Part shown: piece by piece, positions 59,012 to 64,000 of the stretch
Position numbering within the stretch: the stretch's first letter is position 1
How the letters are laid out: each line of letters opens with the position of its first letter
Source of the DNA: Chelydra serpentina
Taxonomy: Eukaryota; Chordata; Testudines; Chelydridae
Direction: 5' to 3'
Length of the DNA: 64,000 nt
Assembly (NCBI GenBank): GCA_037349315.1
Contig: JBAIAC010000035.1
Coordinates: 6,338,501-6,402,500, forward strand
The notes under the pieces: generated by a model
Told to the model about the DNA's origin: nothing
Seen by the model: the letters and a program-made list of their open reading frames with translations, nothing else
The model's database searches: none
Program-made: the position numbers and the translations under genes

Positions 59012-61890
59012 TCAGTGGAGCTAGGATTTCACCTATAGTCTGCTGATGTGTTTTGCAAAACTTTTTTCTTTTCTAGATATGCCTGAGCATTTAATGGCTA
59101 GATCCAACCGCAATCCCTGTGGGGTCTTTGTGTTGCACATTGGAACAAAGAATCAGCACACTTTTATGTCATTCCTCCCTGAAGTATGAAGTGAGAAGCA
59201 TCTGTGGGACAAGAACTTGTTTGCTTGGGATGAATCCAGCACAAATGTGCCAAGTCAAATGGTTTTTCTTGCAGACTACATATTTTTGGTCTTTTTCACA
59301 TGGCAACTCTGCCGGTTTCCTGAGTTTCTCTGAAGCTGTGGGAATTGTAAATGAAACTACAGAGTGATTTTGTTCATGTTAAGAAATCGTCCTGGCACTC
59401 AAATGCTTCAGTGTGATCTCTTTCACTAACTCCTCTCCTAATTTAGATTATCCAGATACAGATGTTCTCTCTCATTTTCAGAGCATTAACAGGTTTTTAT
59501 GATGCATCTCTTTTAAATATTTTTGGTGCAGTTGTCTGGAAGTGCCACTGGCATGAACCCATCCACACCACCTCAGAACTTCCATTAGATTTGAGATTTT
59601 GTTTCTTGCCCTGATGTCTCTGTTAGCCTATACTCTTTTGTTGCAAGGAGGAAGATTAAATTCTGAGGGAGCCAACATTTTGCTTGATCCTTCACTTTAG
59701 GAAAAAGTAGCAAGGATAGCACTTATTTGAATCTCACACTGTATCTATTACTGGAACCTGCTGTCTGAAATTCAAATCTTCTCTGTAGGGCAATGGATAT
59801 CTCCTTTCCCTCTCAATCCTTTCTTTTGCATAATACCCTAATGATCACCCACCAATAAAAAGCCTGGAAAGTTGAAAGATTCTCATATTGAGGCAGCTGA
59901 GGTCTGTCACTCTGGTGTGGTTATGCATTTACTAAGCATAATTTCTCTCCAATTCAAAGCTCCAGCAGCCATATCCTTGTGATAAGGGGAAGCTGAGACT
60001 GATGAGATATGCAATGGTTGCTGCACTAATTTCATACCACAGCTTGACACTCATACTTTATGATTTCACCTTTAAAAGGTTTTTTCCTTTACAAGCTGCT
60101 TTCCCGTCTCTTCTTCGTGCATTGTGTTTTAACTTTCACAGCATCCTTGTCTCAGCTGGCCACACAAAGTTAATATTTCCTAATTTTACAGGGACTGAGG
60201 GATATTGCTAATGGCATGAACAGTGATGTGCTGTTTGCATAACCTCTATGTGACAAGATGGGGACAGTAACATGAATGTGGTCAGCCTCTGGAAAAGGCA
60301 GAACTCCATTCAACGTGGAGGGTATGAGAACACCCATGATTAGGTATGATACTCCCACATCAGATATGAACCCTCAAAATTTGGGCAAGATTAGTCACTC
60401 TTTTTCTTTTTTTCCTCCTCCCTCCTTTGACTATGCCTATGTAGTAGCACAGTTGGAGATATTCACAATATAATCTCCAACTCTTACAAAGAACTCAGGG
60501 ATGGGAAACTGCAACATTATGTGGCTTTGCAGGATTTGGAGGGTTATACCTAATTTCCATACTTTTAAAATCCGTGTATACACCCATGGTACTTTTCTGT
60601 TGCCATACCCTCTGTGCTAGGCTAAGAAGCTGCTTGTTGTTTGAATACATCAGCTAAAAGGAAAAACCTAAGGCATACAGAGAACCACTAGAAGATTAGG
60701 GATATTTGCCTGACCTGGTACTGAACCCCGTTCTCCTCCCCAAGCCTCCCAAAACTTTGGAAATGTGTGTTATTCTGCTTTGTAATCATGTTGCAACATG
60801 CTAGCAATGTAGTTTGAAGACTACAAGCCTGACTCTTTTCTCACTTCCACTTAGTTAACTGCATTGAGCTCCCAATTTACTCCAGAGTCAGTGAGAGGAG
60901 AATTAGGCCCTAGCAGCTGGAAAACTTGTGAGATTTCTGATTCAGGGTGGACACCAGAAATACAAAACAAACAAAGAAAAACCACAACAGCAACCACATG
61001 AATGTTTCAGAAACTTGAAAGGATCGGGGGAAGCTTAGTTCTAAAATATGCTGAAGGTTTGGGGTAATTCACCCAGCACTAGTAGAAGTCTGGTATAGGG
61101 TCGAGCTTAAAGCTTTATACTAGAAGAAAACATATAGCTAAGATAATCAGAATCTGGTAGACCAAGGGGGAGGAACACCTAAACGTGAGAGACTGGTTTC
61201 TGTTGAAGCTGAATGGGATAAAAGCAGCCGGTGATGTCATTTTTCTTATAAAGCTGAAAACAGTGGAAGAAATGATGGGTATTGTGCCAGATTCAATAAA
61301 TACACTGTCCAGCTGCCCCACTGGAGGGGACCAGGTAGAACTACACAAGCCCCAAACAATACATCGTGTGGGACTTGTGGGGGTATCTGGAGCACTCAAG
61401 CCAAGGAAAGTCGTCATTGACTCTGGTCCTCTCATATCTTTTCTTTTTGCATAATTGAATAAAACGTGTCAGCCAAGTAAATGCTATTTTGTACGACCAC
61501 TTTAAAAGCCTTCATTTTGAGCATTGACTCAGCCTTTCAAAGCTTCTCGCTGAAAAGAATAGTGTAGATAGAACAGAGAACGTCCTTGGACAAGGATGCA
61601 GTGAGCAGCCTCCCAGTAGAAGTATGAAAATAATTAGTGTTTATGCTTATGCTATGTAGAATTATTATTTTTTACTAGTCGGATAATGCACAGAATTTAT
61701 ATCATTGTCTTAAAATCTGGGATAATAATACTGCCTTACTTTGCAGATGTTTATGGGAGGGTACATTCATTAGTAGGTAACGTGTTCAGATACTACAGAA
61801 AGGGAGCTATGTTAGTTAGTGTATCTCCAGGGTGCCTTTTAAACTATATAAACACAGAAGTGCTCAGTAATTGTTCTAACTGATGTCTCT
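59012..61890. other. Intron, mostly unrecognised
   Basis: A recurring short-motif copy follows the CR1 end (59010-59034) and another lies at about 60882-60912. No coding homology is recognised in the ORFs at 61115-61454 on either strand. Confidence 0.4.
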
Positions 61891-61891
61891 T

Positions 61892-61945
61892 ATCATAGAA
61901 TCGTAGGACTGGAAGGGACCTTTGTTATGTTTGACAGACAAATAG
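61892..61945 (-). repeat. CR1 3'-end fragment, minus strand
   Basis: ATCATAGAATCGTAGGACTG, then GAAGGGACC, is the reverse complement of a CR1 tail; homology fades within about 50 bp. Confidence 0.65.
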
Positions 61946-64000
61946 TCTTCATCTAAGCAGTAATTTCTGGAAGAAACAAATAAAAGAAAATGTGTGTGTA
62001 CATATATTTATAAAAATATACATATTTACAGCTGCTAATTAATGGGAGTGGCATTAAATTTGTCCCACATAATCTTATATCAGCTGTTTAACTTGATGAA
62101 AGGCTTTTTAGCTTTAAGCAAAATAGCTGCAGCCAAATCTTTTAGGTGAATAGGCCAGATGGTACAGGTTTGAACGATCAGAACCAAATATTTATATCAA
62201 AACCCCAACTCACTTTAGAAGCATGGGATTTCAAGCAAGTCACTGTTTTACCAGTTTTAGCATGTACATCCCAATTCAAATGTATTAATTAGTGGCAGCC
62301 TATAATTCTTACAGGCGGGGTTCTCTAGTTGTTTTTTTGATTAATGTAACTCATGCTTCTGTAAAGGATTAAGTGGTTACATTGGTGGTGGCTTTGGGGT
62401 TTTGCATTCATTATGGAGAAGTAACAGATTAGGGGCTATACATTCTTTATACACTAAGTAGAATTCAGAATGCATTGAATGTATCACGCCCTGAGGCAAC
62501 CTTCTGCTTTTACCTTAATATCATCTGTATTTCTCTAATAGCTATAGACTTGTGTAGCCTTTTACCCTCAGCTAGGCTTAGTAACACTTCAGATAATTTA
62601 ATGACATTTTTGAATATCTCAAGGTTTGCTATTGGTTATACCGGCGTAGTCAAGTTAAACCATTCTAATAGTTTGCTGATATCCTTGTCTCATATTAAAA
62701 AGTCATTAGCAGAAGAATCTGACTGAAAAAAAAATATTTGTGTTATTTAACGAGTGACATTTCCCCCATTTGATCATATCTAATTAAAATACGAAGTTCT
62801 TTCACTTAAGGTTTTATTATATTTATGCTTAAATGGAAGAATTTTTCATATTCTTATCATTTGACTTTATACATTCACTTTCCAGATTTTTCATTTTACT
62901 TTCTAGACCAAGGGCCCAATTCTCACTTACCCTAAGGCCACTTTACGGGGCTCTGGAGGTGTAAAGGGGCCTCAAAGGGAGTATAAATATAATGTATGGC
63001 CTTTTAAAGGATGGTTTCGCTGCTAGAACTGTGTAAAGTTTCCTTATGTAAATGAGCATCAGGCCTATATAACTTTGTTTTTTGATGCAATGGTTGGGTA
63101 TGACTTAACTGCTTTAAGATAGTTCCTAAATGCATGGTAAGCAGTACTATCTGGTACCAGTATATCTTGTTTCATAGAAAAATTACTTCAATTTGATTAC
63201 ATAGCAAGCCATTCTAAAAGATGGAGGAATTGTACCTCCATCTTCTACAAGGAAGTCAGACATCACTGAAGCTGACCCGGACAGCAATAATAATATCAAG
63301 GCTATGCTAATCTTAGCTTTTTTTAAAAACTACATCTCTAGCACTTTTCATTGCAGAGATCACCATGAAAAATTTTCACTTGAACTTTTCCTGAAACTGG
63401 TGTGTTAGTCACATTCCCAGGGCCTGGACTTGATGTCTTGAGAAGCACATGGCTATGGTTTGCATTGATTTTTTTTGTAGGAGGTAGTGGACTATCGCTG
63501 TGATAGTGCTATACACCCCCCCCCCCCGCCCTCCTTTACGTTTGTATTATTTTAACCTTAATTTCATGATCTGCCTCCTCCAGAGTCACTCCACAGTGTT
63601 CTGAATATCCACACATTGCTTTTTCCTTTAATTATTTCTCTCCTTCCCTGATACACACTCATGATATGTGATGTATTTTGAAAGCCTCACTTCTTAGCTG
63701 TTGCCTGTAGGGTCCACATTTCACACCCACGCATCCTAATAGAACAAAGCAATATTTATATCAGTTTGCCTTTTGTAGCATCTGACAGATTCTGAGTTCC
63801 AAATCTTCTTTGTTTGTATAAATGTTTAAAAAAAAAAGACTTTGGCAATGTTTTTGAGACGCCTTGGGAATAAACCTCATGTTCATTTGCTAGAGAACAG
63901 AATGGTTTTACTTTCTGGATTTTTCTGTAATCATTTTGTATTATGAGAACTCTCTGCTTCCTTAGAATTAGTTTCTTGCAGTCATATGGACAGTAGCTTT
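61946..64000. other. Intron, mostly unrecognised
   Basis: The block at 62911-63065 (GGGCCCAATTCTCACTTACC ... GAGCATCAGGCC) belongs to the recurring short-motif family. A poly(C) tract is at about 63516-63528. No exon is recognised before the window ends. Confidence 0.45.

Noticed and set aside
1..64000. CRISPR arrays, rRNA, prokaryotic operons, defence systems or complete viral genes
   Set aside because: No regularly spaced repeats, rRNA blocks or clustered ORFs were seen; the only retroviral-type material is solo LTR sequence.

Overview
This is vertebrate nuclear DNA, most likely from a cryptodire turtle. Two copies of a tRNA-derived SINE with a CR1-like 3' tail (17461-17645 and 26941-27120) are the type known from cryptodires. 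CR1 LINEs, hAT and Harbinger MITEs and short amniote-wide repeats fill much of the rest. There are no bacterial features: no operons, ribosome binding sites or CRISPR array.

Only one host coding segment is supported. It is a 154-bp plus-strand exon at 575-728 encoding part of the propeptide of a procollagen N-proteinase, ADAMTS2/3/14 type. It has a good AG acceptor but a GC rather than GT donor. I recognise no further exon, so 729-64000 reads as more than 63 kb of one intron, and 1-574 as the end of the intron before it.

The intron is a layered record of transposition. 5.5-6.4 kb: a CR1 fragment split by a solo-LTR-like insertion with TSD GTAAC. 7.2-8.7 kb: two hAT-type elements. 11.4-14.7 kb: a decayed CR1 that keeps both ORFs, followed by a 762-bp hAT element with a perfect 8-bp TSD. 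19.0-19.8 kb: a MIR-like SINE and a GC-rich insertion between 11-bp direct repeats. 20.5-22.8 kb: a two-gene Harbinger transposon, carrying a Myb/SANT-like gene and a DDE transposase, both broken. 24.9-30.4 kb: small hAT, SINE, TA-flanked and Harbinger-like MITEs. 32.5-36.5 kb: a CR1 3' end, a 545-bp TA-flanked element and a local 205-bp duplication. 37-38 kb: repeats with a hammerhead-ribozyme-like core. 41.8-44.4 kb: two Harbinger-like MITEs and a TA-flanked MITE. 48-54 kb: three hAT MITEs with perfect 8-bp TSDs and a CR1 fragment. 57.0-59.0 kb: a CR1 split cleanly by a 927-bp solo LTR.

I found no convincing new biological system. The points most worth a second look are the GC-AG splice site, the hammerhead-like repeat, the two-gene Harbinger with a single-base loss of a catalytic Asp, the hairpin-rich MITE at 41.8 kb, the local 205-bp duplication, and a recurring, apparently unclassified family of short motifs. 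All family names come from recognition by eye; no database was searched.
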